64,000 bases of DNA from Simmondsia chinensis. Its lineage: Eukaryota; Streptophyta; Magnoliopsida; Caryophyllales; Simmondsiaceae. Below the pieces are notes generated by a model. That model was not told where the DNA came from and did not search any database. It saw only the letters and a list, made by a program, of their open reading frames with translations. The translations under genes and the position numbers were made by a program. Below are positions 21,468 to 31,989 of this stretch, piece by piece (the stretch's first letter is position 1; each line of letters begins with the position of its first letter). The stretch is from the NCBI GenBank assembly GCA_018398585.1, contig JAGTTD010000008.1, positions 30,371,208 to 30,435,207 of the forward strand, read 5' to 3'.

Positions 21468-21840
21468 GTTTTAAGATTGGAGACCGATGATCTCTCAAAA
21501 CCATCCATTGATGGTCAAAGTTATTGATGTCCAACAATGGTGACTCATGGGCTCTGGAGAATTATACTGTGAAGGCCTATATATAGGGTCCTCTTGTCCC
21601 ATCGTTTGGTAGGGAGAGAAGAAAGCAGTGAAGATGTAATACCTCTGTTTAGTGAAATTATGTTGTTCTCTAGATGCGGATGTAGGCTTCGCCTGAGCTA
21701 CGTAAATTTTACTGTCTAAATTATTCCCCCAATTCTTTTATTGTATTTGCTATTTTGATTTGTAGTTTGGTGTTTGTATGCGGGAGGGGGGGGGGGGGGG
21801 GGGGGGGGTGTGGTAAGTGTTTGTATGTGGTGTTAATAAT
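21468..21840 (+). repeat. diverged LTR of the TRIM-like family, plus orientation
   Basis: It begins TTTTAAGATTGGAGACCGAT and passes GTAATACCTCTGTT, GCGGATGTAGGCTTCGCC and CTACGTAAATT. Read in reverse these are landmarks of the LTR at 28564-28941. A primer-like GGTATTAGAG follows at about 21841. A 23-bp G run (21786-21808) lies near its 3' end. The interior of this element is missing. Confidence 0.6.
21786..21808 (+). repeat. poly-G run of about 23 bp
   Basis: Uninterrupted G run at the end of the LTR. Its length may be unreliable in assembly. Confidence 0.9.
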
Positions 21841-22054
21841 TGGTATTAGAGAAGGTATAAGTTATTGTGAAGTTTTTAACACAGTGGCGCACCCTCCAAA
21901 CAGTTACGAGCCCTTAAATTTAAATCAAATAAAATTTGATTTAACTTTAAAATTTAGAGTTAATTTTTTTTAAATAATATGCATTGATTTCAAATATAAA
22001 TAATAAAATTTAAAGTTAATTTTTGAAAACAATATGTAATGCTCTGATACCAAT

Positions 22055-23080
22055 TGATAGGGATCTGATAATACTTTTTACGATCACCCATGGACACCAA
22101 AATCCTAAATTGAAACAGCAATCACACACAAAAGGGGATTGGGAGTAAAATCATGAACACCAAAATATGCATGATTCAACCGAAGTCTACATCCATAGAG
22201 GGAAGCACAATAATTGCACTACGCAGTTGAAAGTTTACATGGACATCTCAATTCTTAATCATTCTCAACCCCACAGTCTCTGTGTATATATAGAGCCTCC
22301 TATACTAAAACCTTAGTGTGTCATGCATGGTTATTAAAATCCCGATTTGAATCTTAGAATCTTACAATAATACGATTCCTCAATTCCCAACCGATCTAAA
22401 TCATAAGTAGAATCTTAATTTTGTAAAATATTACGATTCATTGATATTATATGATATTAACAGATAGAATCATAATATGATCTCACGATTTTGCTTATCC
22501 GACCCCGATTCTACCAACATATACAAGTAAAAAGTTAAAATATAAAAAAATTAAGTATATATTATAAACAAACTTACTTTATTAGTTTGAAGTTAGAGAA
22601 AGTTAATTAAGCATTATATAATTTCAAGAAACTTAAATTAAATTTAGTTTTATATTTTAACCTTAATATAAAGTTTGATTAGCAGCATTTATCATAAAAG
22701 CTCTCATGATTATTGTCGCATAAAATGATGCATCTATGTTGCATGATAATATTTTTACACATTTGATTATATTTATTATATATAACTATGTAAGTAAAGA
22801 TCTTATTAACAATGTTTTGAACTATATAACCGACATTAATACAAAAAATAGTTATAATATACATTTAGTAGAATCTTATGATTCTTAATTCGATTCTATG
22901 ATTCCGATTCTAAAAGTCTCTACCAATTCTTAGTGGAACCCCGATTTTAACAACTTTTGTGTCAAGAACCTAAATTGGATTGACTCAATCCTCTACCTTA
23001 TAAATAAGGCTCAATACAACTAGACTCCACACTCAATACAATATTATAATATAATTTTCTAATTGATTCAATATTGGATA
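22055..23080 (-). repeat. LTR related to the TRIM-like family, minus orientation, split by a MITE
   Basis: It starts TGATAGGGATCTGATAA directly after a reversed primer site (CTCTGATACCAATT, 22042-22055). CACCAAAATATGCATGATTC, AACCGAAGTCTACATCCATA and GAGGGAAGCACAATAATT match the 28564 LTR in order. A MITE (22324-22957) interrupts it, and LTR-like sequence with TATAAATA resumes after it. The distal edge near 23080 is not sharp. Confidence 0.5.
22324..22957. mobile_element. hAT-like MITE with GTTATTAAAATCCCGAT ends
   Basis: The left end TGGTTATTAAAATCCCGATT and right end ACCCCGATTTTAACAAC are imperfect inverted complements. The flanks share TGTGTCA (22317-22323 and 22958-22964), a 7-bp match close to the 8 bp expected for hAT. 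Many GATTCT/AGAATC motifs are inside. No coding capacity. Confidence 0.6.
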
Positions 23081-23148
23081 TGTATGACAAGTTTATTTTT
23101 GATTTTGAAAACCATATATGACACTTAATTGATGACGGGGATTTTCTC

Positions 23149-23149
<1 letters not shown>

Positions 23150-23181
<32 letters not shown>
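23150..23181 (+). repeat. poly-C run of about 32 bp
   Basis: Uninterrupted C run followed by a T-run. One of four long C/G homopolymers between 21.8 and 35.9 kb. Confidence 0.9.
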
Positions 23182-23187
<6 letters not shown>

Positions 23188-23666
23188 TTTTTCCCCTTGG
23201 GAGAGGGCGTTGACCGACGAAGAATAACGATAGGTGAACAAAAATTAAGTGAAAATATAAAAAAGTTGGGTGAGTTTGTTATTGACTTTTGTTTTTGGAA
23301 GAATCATTGCAAGAAAACCACATAAAACAATTAAAAAAGACATGTTGATAGAAAAATTGTTGATAACCCAAGGTTTTCCTTCTTCTTCTTTAGTTTTTTT
23401 GTTTGAAATTTCTTCTTCTTTCATTCAACTCCTGCATATATCATCACTATTATTGAAAATATTTGTTTATTGAGACACCAATATGGGCAGGTTTCTATCA
23501 ATCATTACTATAAGGAAGCCAATAGATCGTGTGACTGACAAATTTGGGCCATGAGAGTTATGGTAATTATGTGTGTGATTGTGTCCTGCACAAAGCCTTC
23601 CTCTCTCTTATCCAAGCTAATGCCTTAGGTTTCCTTCCCAAACGAGGACACTCTTGAGAAGTCTTG
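23182..23666. other. AT-rich spacer, no recognised feature
   Basis: No family resemblance in the short frames here. It ends at the target site of the solo LTR. Confidence 0.5.
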
Positions 23667-24048
23667 TGATGCAGCACAGATAAGAAGAAATTTGGAAACA
23701 GAAGGTTAAACGACCTTCCGTTGAACTCTTATTGTTAAAATAATTTAGAAGTAAAGAGGAAAAGTTGAACCCTAATTCTCACACCCTGAGAATAGATAGA
23801 AAATCATAAATAATAGAGAAAATCTAAAATAATTTAATGCTGAAAATCTAGACTTCCTCTTCCTTAAAGAGAAAAGCTAATTGACCGAGAACAAAAGACT
23901 AAAATTGAAAGAGATAAATAACAAAATTTGCTAATCTAAACTAGGTTTTCTAATTGACGTTAACTTCTCAAGCTCGTTCACCCTCTTGCCGCGCAGCCCG
24001 CCAACCTGCCAAGTCCTACCCGCCAAACATAAAAGCGTGGCTGTATCA
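23667..24048. mobile_element. solo LTR of gypsy family G1
   Basis: TGATGCAGCAC...GCTGTATCA matches the LTRs at 43663-44034, 116-570 and 50286-50649 (shared phrases AGGTTAAACGACCTTCC and CTTCCTCTTCCTTAAA). No interior sequence is attached on either side. Flanks TCTTG (23662-23666) and CCTTG (24049-24053) form a 4-of-5 target-site duplication, so this is a solo LTR from recombination between two LTRs. Confidence 0.8.
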
Positions 24049-24053
24049 CCTTG

Positions 24054-24520
24054 TCTTACTATTTTAAACAAAAACTACTTTTTAAGTGTTTATTTTGGTT
24101 GTATTTGAATTTTTGGGTTTGCATTTACAAGGGAAGATAGTGGTTGGTGTAGTTTTTCACAAGGAATATCTAATAATAAGCAAATCATTGGCAAACGTTT
24201 TTCGTAATAAGATTGCAAAGGTAATTTGTGAAGAGCTGGCTCTTACACTAGCAGAGAAAGTTCATATGTTCACTAAACAACTAAATCACACGTTCATCTA
24301 GATATCATTATCACTTTCAAAATCCTATAATTTGTTTAGAAAAATGAAAATGGAATGTGTTTATTATAAATGCATCGGTTTAATGCCTTGTGTTGCTTCC
24401 TAAATTGGTCACATTGAAACGTATAGGGCAATTGACTAAGTGTCAATCTAGGCGGAGTCAGAGACTCCACTACAGTGAAACCTATTTTACCATTTTGGTA
24501 GGGTAGGCCAATGATACGAA
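24054..24520. other. spacer with one unassigned short open frame
   Basis: A 71-residue frame at 24086-24301 (VVGVVFHKEYLI...VICEELALTLAEKVHMF) has a hint of a retroelement RNase H-like tail, but no diagnostic residues. I do not assign it. Confidence 0.35.
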
Positions 24521-24525
24521 AAGAA

Positions 24526-24669
24526 TGTAAAATAATGAGTAACCCATATACTGAAGGTGCTCTCTTGTATATTTATAATAGATGAATACAAGGTTATGTC
24601 AGTACAGGACTAAACCTATTTGGCATGTATGTACATATTGTCATGACTACTTACACATGTAATCTAACA
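24526..24669 (-). repeat. 3' LTR of the copia element
   Basis: 144 bp; matches 33384-33480 plus 34014-34068 (AATGAGTAACCCATA, GATGAATACAAGGTTATGT, CATGACTACTTACA). It is short for a copia LTR. Confidence 0.8.
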
Positions 24670-24679
24670 CTCTCCTTCC

Positions 24680-25261
24680 ATCACAGTAGGACGGAAGAAG
24701 ATACGAAGATTGTGATTCAATTATAGAAACAAAAGGGATATGAAGAGCTCAAACAAGACCCGTGATATGAACTCTTTCACAAACAAAATGTACATCAATC
24801 ACCAAGTGCTTAGTTCTGACATGTTGAACTAGATTAGAGGCTAAGTACGCAGCATATAGATTATCTCAAAAGACCAAGGTGGCCTAGGGAAGTGAGACAT
24901 ACCCAATTCAATAAAAAGAGATCGCAACCAACAACACTCTAAAACAGCATGTGATATTCGGCTTCTAAACTAGAGAAAGAAACGATTGTTGGACACTTAG
25001 ATGACCATGAGATGATGTTACTAGCAAGAAAAGCATAAAATCCGGATGTGGAGCGACGAGTATTTGGACATCTGGCCCAATTAACATATGAAAAGGCCAC
25101 AAGTTGATTAACACAAAACAGAAAAATAGATAAAACATGATCCAAAATACCCTTAATATGGTAGAGGATACACTTAATAGCTACTCAACGTGGCTCATGC
25201 TAGGTATGCATAGATAAGCAAATCTGATGAGCCGCATATGAGATGTCCAATTGAGTAAAAG
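24680..25261 (-). pseudogene. copia RNase H region
   Basis: Minus-strand frame 25145-24939 carries NWARCPNTRRSTSGFYAFL, NIISWSSKCPTIVSFSSLEA and EYHML, the copia RNase H signature (DWAGC-DTRRSTSG, SWSSK, S-S--AEY), with degenerate residues such as NWAR for DWAG. The end of the RT connection (QYLTFTQLDISYAAHQICLS) lies at about 25280-25190, just across the retroposon insertion. Confidence 0.75.
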
Positions 25262-25401
25262 TAAGATATTGCGGTAGTGGTCCATTTCAGATTAAGTTAT
25301 TGCACTGTGATGCTTTAGTGGTCCATTTCAGATTAAGTTATTAGGGATATTCAGTTGAGGTATGAGTAATATGAGATCCTTGTTTTCTTTTTTGTGTCTT
25401 A

Positions 25402-25542
25402 GGGTCTGTTTGGTCAAACTTTCTTTCTAGAAAAAGAGCTTTTTTGAGGAAATTAAAAGCGCATTTCAGATTAAGAAAGTGTTTCCACAAAAAGCGTTTC
25501 AGAAAAAAAATGATTCTTTTTACAAGTTGACCAAACAGACCC
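25402..25542. mobile_element. Tourist-like (PIF/Harbinger) MITE
   Basis: 141 bp with inverted repeats GGGTCTGTTTGGTCAA and TTGACCAAACAGACCC, flanked by TTA on both sides (25399-25401, 25543-25545), the TWA duplication typical of PIF/Harbinger. The interior can fold into a long hairpin (GAAAAAGAGC, GAAAGTG...). Its ends are perfect, so it is young relative to the surrounding copia element. Confidence 0.9.
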
Positions 25543-25845
25543 TTATTGATTGAAACTTACACATGAATTCACCTTAAGCTGGGTAGACCAAACACTAATA
25601 TCCTTTCAAATCTATACAATCAACGACTTACTTTCTTTCTAGCCATCATAGGGTCATGGTTTAGATTACAGTCATAGTTCGATCACGATTGTCATCACGA
25701 AGTAGGAAAACCAGGGTGTCTACATAATGGGTGCAGTTAGCAGGACCATTGTAACGTAATAGCTAGGCTAATCTCTTTTATGTGAGTGCATTATTTTATT
25801 GACTGCTATTTGATTCCAGGAACCAAAGAGGGCATCAACTCGCCG

Positions 25846-25930
25846 TCATCGGATCTTATTAGAACTTCGAAGTTAAGCGTGCCTGGGCGAGAGTAGTACC
25901 AGGATGGGTGACCTCTTGGGAAGTCCTCAC
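25846..25930 (+). rRNA. 5S rRNA-derived segment (not a functional gene)
   Basis: Closely resembles plant 5S rRNA from CGGATC through GAAGTTAAGCGTGCCTGGGC, GAGAGTAGTACCAGGATGGG and TGACCTCTTGGGAAGTCCTC. The internal pol III promoter parts are present: box A-like AGTTAAGCGTGCCTGGGCG (25871-25889), intermediate element AGGATGG and box C. The first 30 nt or so of normal 5S and its 3' end are altered, so it cannot form the terminal helix. It lies inside the retroposon directly upstream of the LINE-type tail. Confidence 0.8.
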
Positions 25931-26009
25931 CCTCAGGTTGAGGGCACTGGGAAACAGCCTCTCTTTAGGTTAACACCCTGAAGGGGGAAAGCTGCGTACA
26001 TCCGCCGCC

Positions 26010-26010
<1 letters not shown>

Positions 26011-26047
<37 letters not shown>
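26011..26047 (+). repeat. poly-C run of about 37 bp inside the LINE-type tail
   Basis: Expanded from a short C-rich spot (GTACATCCACC-CCC) that is 5-7 bp long in the other LINE-tail copies. Confidence 0.9.
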
Positions 26048-26049
<2 letters not shown>

Positions 26050-26108
26050 GACCCTGCATAGGCAGGAGCCCTTGAGGCACTGGGTATATTCCTTTTATAA
26101 GATATTGC

Positions 26109-26990
26109 AAAGCACCAACTATACTAAGGCAAAATCTTAGATCAGATATAAGTTTCCAATCATCACTAGAAAGCTTGGATTTGGAGTTTGTTGATGTAGC
26201 CGCAGAGCTACACTGAATCATGTTACTTTTTCAAGCAAATCATGAGCTTATTTAGCTTTAGATAGAAATAACCCATTAGATGTGTGAGTAACAAAAATTC
26301 CATGAGCATAATTAAGGCATCCCAAATTTATCATATCAAACTCATGTTGTAGAGCGTCCCAGAAATGACGAAGCAAGGTAGATAAAGAAGCAGTTAGCAC
26401 AGTATCATCGACATATACTAGCAAAATGGCCATATCAGCTCCTTTGCATAAAATATATAGCGATGAGTTAGATTTGCAGTTGGTGAAACTAAGGCGAAGT
26501 AGAAAACTTGCAAAGCGATTATACCATGCTCATGGTGCTTGATTAAGCCAATATAGTGCCTTATTAAGCTTGCATACATAATAAGCAAAATTAAGATCCT
26601 TGAAACCTGACAGTGAGATGATGATTAAGAAAGACATTTTTAATGTGAAGCTGATGAGTAGGCCAATGTCGCAAAGTGGCAATAGATAAAAAAGCCAACA
26701 GTAGTAGGTTTAACAATAGGATTGACGGTATAATCATAATCAACATCATCCCTCTAAGTGAAGCCTTGAGCAACTAATCTCGTCTTATAACGTTCAACCT
26801 TGCCTGTGGTAATTCGCTTAAGTTGAAAAACCCACTTGCCCAATGAAATTAGAATTATCAAGATCCAAGACCAATGTCCAAGTCTTATTACATAGAAGAG
26901 GCTGGTATTCATCATGCATAACACTGTGCCAATTCTAATCACTAAGAGCTTGCTCATAAGAGTATGGGATACCTGGCAAAGCTCACATGT
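26109..26990 (-). pseudogene. copia reverse transcriptase region
   Basis: Minus-strand pieces: QGFT/KARLVAQGFT-like start (26957-26754), middle segment with HQLHIKNVFLNH (26773-26591), and the catalytic block LLVYVDDTVLTA with intact YVDD followed by LGCLNYAHGIFV (26433-26248), then LRFCLSIVGALQYL at 26150-26110. Several frame breaks separate them. Confidence 0.8.
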
Positions 26991-28139
26991 CTAGAAATTA
27001 TGACCTTGTTACTTGCTAAATCAAGACATTTGTACCCCTTGTAATTAGACGGATAGCCTAAAAATACACATAAAGATGATCAGGAGGCCAACTTGTGTGG
27101 AGTTATAGCAGTTAAATTTTTGATAGCTTGCACAACCAAATACTAGCAAATGATCAAAATAAGCTTCCTTTTTTGTAAAACTGTTGATAAGGAATCTTTT
27201 TCTTTACAGCGGTGGACTATAAAAGGTTATGTATGTGGGCACCAACAAGAATTGCTTCAATCTAGAACTCCATTGGCATGCACGCTTGAAATAACAGAGT
27301 CCCCATCATATTACTGACCATTTGGTGCATACATTCGGTCTTCCCATTCAGTTGGGAGGTATGTGGGCATGATGGCCTGCTGTTAATGCCTCTTGCAAGG
27401 TTTATATATTTAGTGTTGTTATCACATTGGAATTAATTAATTTCAATTTCGAACTAACTCAAGATGAGATTTCGAAATTGAAAAAATAGATCAAACAACT
27501 CAGACTTAGTTTTCATATGGTAAATCCATACATAATGAGAGTAACTATCCAAAAACAGCGAATAATACTTATAGCCACTAAAACTTAAAAGAAGAGATGT
27601 CCATACATCCACATGAATGATATCAAAAGGTTTAGAATTACATGACATGGACTTCTTAAAAGGTAAATAACCATGCTTGCCTAATTGACAAGCATGAAAA
27701 AGACTAGCCTATGAAGTAAAATTAGGACAAGAAATAAATTTATGTTTGATCAAAGACAACAAAACTAGTTGCCCTGGATGACCGAGACTGCAATGTCAAA
27801 GGGACTACATGACATTGGAAGCAACATGTGAAATAGTGTGGAGGACGATCTAGGAATGGAGAAAGGAAAACAGATTATGGTAGACATCATCTTAGGACTC
27901 TTAATAGAATTACCACTCGAGTCATATTCTAAAAGATAATGATTATCTCAATAGAACTGATAAACAGATAGTAAATTTCTGGAAAGATCAGGAATAAAAA
28001 GGACATTGTATAAATTAAAACGACCACTAGAAGTGGTGAGGAAGCCACAACCGAACCCTACAATTGGTAAAGAAGCACTATTACCAACCAAAATTTTATC
28101 AAGATCATGATAAGAAGTCAGAGACGAGAGAGAAGAACT
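26991..28139 (-). pseudogene. copia integrase region
   Basis: The integrase core is recognisable at 27648-27454: SKPFDIIHVDVWTS, then YYSLFLDSYSHYVWIYHMKT and KSELFDLFFQF, the D-W...D--SR--W order of copia integrases. The flanks include NHVACPSNWRQ-like sequence around 27640-27700 in broken frames and the C-terminal part near 27000-27100. Non-functional. Confidence 0.7.
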
Positions 28140-28394
28140 AGGTTATTAGTCATATAAGAAGACACACCACTATCCATTATTCAGAGGGAATCAAATACAT
28201 GAGTGGAATAGAAAGTAAAAGATTGAAGAATAGGTTGAGAAAAAAAATCCAGAATAGAAATATGTCTAGTATTATAAGTATTATTTGCAGGACGAAATTG
28301 TGGATTTGAAAACACATTATTGTCATGAGGAGGTGCATCAAAATAGGGGGTGGTGGGTTGCAAAGTAGGATGAAAAACCGGAGCAATAAGCCGT
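28140..28394 (-). pseudogene. copia protease start and gag C-terminus
   Basis: At 28190-28145 the minus strand reads IMDSGVSSYMTNN, the copia protease active site (DSG) with SS-M. Upstream on that strand (28363-28200) is a Pro/Asn/Phe-rich gag tail (PTTPYFDAPPHDNN). The gypsy element inserted at 28394/28395 separates it from the rest of gag at 32812-33370. Confidence 0.75.
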
Positions 28395-28563
28395 TGATAT
28401 AGGACGAGTAGCCAAAAGGTTTATAAAGCAATTGGACCGCCAGAAACCCAAATGGGTATTTTTGTAATTTGGCATTTCAAGGGTATTTTCATAACTTTAT
28501 ATTTTAGGGTATTTTAGTAATATTGAGTTTTATAGTTCTTAGTTGCCTATAAATACTTGCTAT

Positions 28564-28941
28564 TGTTAGGACCACCCACGAATTTACCGAACCTTAAATC
28601 AAAATAGCAAATGCGGAAATAAACGGGAATGAGGAAAAAATATTAGACACCAGAATTTACGCGGTTCAGCCGAAGCCTACATCCACGGAGGGGGAGCAAA
28701 GTAATTTCAGTATTATAACAGAGGTATTACAACAGAGTTTCTCACTCATACTCTGCCTCCCACTAGACTACATCTTTAGTCTCTTGCTTTCAACTCCATA
28801 CCTAAACCATACACAAGAGGTCCCTATTTATAGGTCTCTACATTCATACCTCCCGGCAGCCCAAGAGTCACCTTCATTAGGCTCCAATAAATCCAGTCAT
28901 GAATTAACGGTTTAGAATATCATCGGTCTCCAATCTTAACA
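28564..28941 (-). repeat. LTR of the TRIM-like element (left copy)
   Basis: TGTTAGGACCACCC...AATCTTAACA. Contains GAAGCCTACATCCACGGAGG and a TATTTATAGG segment that could be the reversed promoter region. Partner of 30285-30661. Confidence 0.9.
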
Positions 28942-30284
28942 ATCTCCCACTTGGAGACCGATGAGGATCACAAACAGCATTGTAACAGTAATCCTCCATG
29001 CTTCACCCCTCACACACAATCAACATGCGCCAACTCTTATTTTATTTTTTAACCCGGTCCAAATTTTTCCGCTTCGACAGCCAGTCAACGTAAACCCGTT
29101 GACTACCAGGACCCCAAAAAAAATAAAACCGAACTCCGGACAAATTACACAGTGAGAGAAAAACCTAGGTTTAATTTTTTGTTTTAAATTTCACTTTGGT
29201 CAACTCAACTTTAACCTAAACCCAAAAAATTAACCCAGCAACAATATTTTTTGCTTGTACTCTGACGTCTTCCTGGCTCTCCTCTCAGGCCTTTTCATCT
29301 TCTTCTCGCTCTCTCCTTTTCACTCTGTGACTCTCTCTCTTCGAGGTTGTCGCTCTCCTCTCGGCTCTTCGTCTTCCTCACTAGCACTGACTAATGACGC
29401 CGGCACCACCACGAAACACGACTGAGGCTCTTCTCGCCGTCGACTCCCACCATCGACCTTCGAAACCTCACCGTCGTCTCTTCGAAACCTAGCCATCGGT
29501 GTCCAACACCACCAACTATGCTCACCGGGAACCACCGCCGTCGCTTCACCTTCGACCTCAATTTTGCCGTTAACACTCGAGATCAGTTTTCCGGCATTGT
29601 CGTCTTCTGTGACGAACCTGCCAACCGCCGACACCGGAGTTAAACTCCCACTCTCTCTTTGTCTTCATCTACACCGTCAACCTCGCAGCCACCACCGACA
29701 TCACCGTTGGACTGAACGGCCACCTCGAGACGGGCAACTCTGCCACGTTCGAAACCCCACGCTGACAACCACCGTCGATCTCTTCGACTTCTAGGCCATC
29801 AACGCCGAGGTCAGATTTTCCGACGACCACCACGGGTCTTTGTCACAGAGCCCGAAAACAACTAGATCTGGGTGGTTTTAACAGTGACCCACCAAATCTG
29901 AACCACAACATGAACGAAGAGCCACTAGATCTCCCCGAGCCACCACCACCGTGAACCTCCGCCGTTGCCTCTTTGCTTTCCCGGCCCTAAGTCACATGGT
30001 TACTGTAGATCTGGCCACAATCTACCACCCAGGTACACCGATCTAGTCTTTTTCCTCTTTCGTTCAACACCACGCGCAGCTAAACACCGGCACGCGCACC
30101 CACGCGCCTCCCAAGTGCTCCACGCGCCTCTCACGCGCCACCGTGCACCCCATGTGCCACTGTGCACCACCGGCACGCCATTTTTTTTTTTTCGCCGAAA
30201 CAGTACATCCAGCCATCGGTCCTTTCCTCTCACTCAAACAGCTACTTCTCCAATTTAGGTTCCACCTGGGGCTCTGATACCAGC

Positions 30285-30661
30285 TGTTAGGACCACCCAC
30301 GAATTTACCGAACCTTAAATCGAAATAGCAAATGCGGAAATAAAAGGGAATGAGGGAAAATATTAGACACCGAAATTTACGTGGTTCGGCCGAAGCCTAC
30401 ATCCACGGAGGGGGAGCAACATAATTTCACTATTATAACAGATGTATTACAACAGAGTTTCTCACTCATACTCTACCTCCCACTGGACTACATCTTTAGT
30501 CTCTTGCTTTCAACCCCATACCTAAACCATACACAAGAGGTCCCTATTTATAGGCCTCTACATTCATAACTCCCGGCAGCCCAAGAGTCACCATCATTAG
30601 GCTCCAATAAATCCAGTCATGAATTAACGGTTTAGAATATCATCGGTCTCCAATCTTAACA
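30285..30661 (-). repeat. LTR of the TRIM-like element (right copy)
   Basis: About 95% identical by eye to 28564-28941, including both termini. It directly follows GCTCTGATACCAGC, the reversed primer site. Confidence 0.9.
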
Positions 30662-31189
30662 GCTATTGTTGTTAGTTTGATTGATTCATCAATTTTAGAA
30701 TACAAACCCTAGATATTTTCTCCCTTTCGGTAAATTCCGAGTTTATTCTCAAAATTGACGTGTTTAATTTGAATTTTACGTTTTCGTTCTACATCAATTG
30801 GTATTACAGCAGGAATTTGCCTGGTGTGATGGCTAATCAATCTGGTAACAAATTAAATCCTAACGATGCTGGCTGTGGAAAGGCTGCTCTGTGAGCAACC
30901 ATAAAAGAACAAAGGCGTGAGATGGTTGATTTTTGAGAGTTAATACATCATCCTCTTAGCATTAACAACAAACCTAATCCTATCCAGCCCACGGGTGATG
31001 TTTGTGTTAAGAGAGTTGCCCGAGGCTGGCCATACCCCAAACCTATTGCTCGTCTTGCTCCTAATTGATGAAACCTTAGCGATAGTGACTCCTTTGGTTC
31101 AGATAAAGCTTTCAAAGGTATTGGGCATGAAAGGAGAAGCTTACCAAATCGTTATAATCAGGACGAAGGTGATTATCTTATTATAGCTA

Positions 31190-31850
31190 AGTTACCTACC
31201 TTTAATGGTAACTTAAATATTGAAGATTTTTTAGATTGGCTTTCAGAGGTCGAACATTTCTTCAATATGATGGATTTGCTCGAACATCAGAGAGTTAAAC
31301 TAGTGGCTTACAAACTAAAGGGTGGCGCTTCAGTTTGGTGGGACCACGTGCAATAAAATTGTGAGAGGAAGAAAAAAAGATAAAACCAGGAATTAGAGGA
31401 AAATGAGGAAGCATTTGAAGGGAAGTTTTCTCCCACCAAATTATAAACAACACCCATTCCAGATGAATCAAAATTATAATCAAAGTAACCGCTGCACAGT
31501 CGATTATAATGCTGAGTTTTTGAGACTTATAACCAGAAATAACATATCTGAAACTGAGGTCCAACGTATCTTGCCATATATTAATGGGCTAAAATTGTCA
31601 GTTCAAAATGAAACTGGATTGCAAGTATTGTGTACTATGGATGAAGCATACGATATGGTGTTGAAGCTTGTATTGAAGACAAGTAGCATAAGAATCGAAT
31701 CTTTAATAAAATCAGCACAAGAATCTTCTCAAGAAAGATTTGGGTCTCCAACCCAAGAAAATTCACCACCTACTCCAAAAGAACAGTTGACCAATATAGC
31801 ACAGTCCCCGAACAAGTTAGTGAACTATATTCCTCTGCAAACAGATTGAA
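31190..31850 (+). pseudogene. gypsy gag of the nested element
   Basis: [40 protein letters not shown] and [15 protein letters not shown] (about 31190-31355) form the Retrotrans_gag core. A second frame (31403-31849) continues with FLPPNYKQ, CTVDYNAEFLRLITRNNISE and GLKLSVQNETGLQVL, the C-terminal half of the domain. A stop at about 31356 and frame changes inactivate it. Confidence 0.8.
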
Positions 31851-31989
31851 CAGAATGTAAAGATTGTATGTTATTAGAAGGAGATGAAGGTGCTTATGGC
31901 TCGAATTAGAAGGAGATGAAGGTGCCGGTGATCTGGTGGACTGTTGAAAGCCGTCATTCGAGTCCAATGCCAATTGTTGGGGAAAGAGA

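Larger units (their letters stand above)
25273..26097 (+). mobile_element. retroposon with 5S rRNA module and RTE-LINE tail
   Basis: Bounded by an 11-bp duplication TAAGATATTGC (25262-25272 and 26098-26108) that interrupts the copia RT frame between GALQYL and its continuation, so the insertion site is certain. In order it holds a direct repeat (TAGTGGTCCATTTCAGATTA at 25274 and 25315), a Tourist MITE (25402-25542), unassigned sequence, a 5S rRNA-derived segment (25846-25930), and a tail matching the RTE LINE 3' end (25943-26080) broken by a 37-bp C run. The long duplication fits target-primed reverse transcription, as used by LINEs and SINEs. No open frame. Confidence 0.75.
28564..30661 (-). 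mobile_element. TRIM-like non-autonomous LTR element
   Basis: Exact 5-bp duplication GCTAT (28559-28563 and 30662-30666). LTRs 28564-28941 and 30285-30661 (about 378 bp) differ at about 18 positions by eye. On the minus strand the right LTR is followed by primer site GCTGGTATCAGAGC; the left LTR is preceded by purine-rich CTCCAAGTGGGAGATTG read on the minus strand. The 1.34-kb interior is GC-rich, CCACC/ACCGCCG-repetitive and encodes no gag or pol; the open frames there (for example 29634-29320) are low-complexity. It inserted into the gypsy LTR. Confidence 0.9.

Noticed and set aside
25830..25960. Cassandra-type LTR (5S in LTR)
   Set aside because: No second LTR copy, no primer site and no polypurine tract around it; instead the 5S segment runs into a LINE-type tail within an 11-bp duplication.
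29320..29634. Open frame of 104 residues in the TRIM-like interior
   Set aside because: Low-complexity Glu/Arg/Val composition from CCACC-type repeats, overlapping frames on both strands of similar length, no motif.
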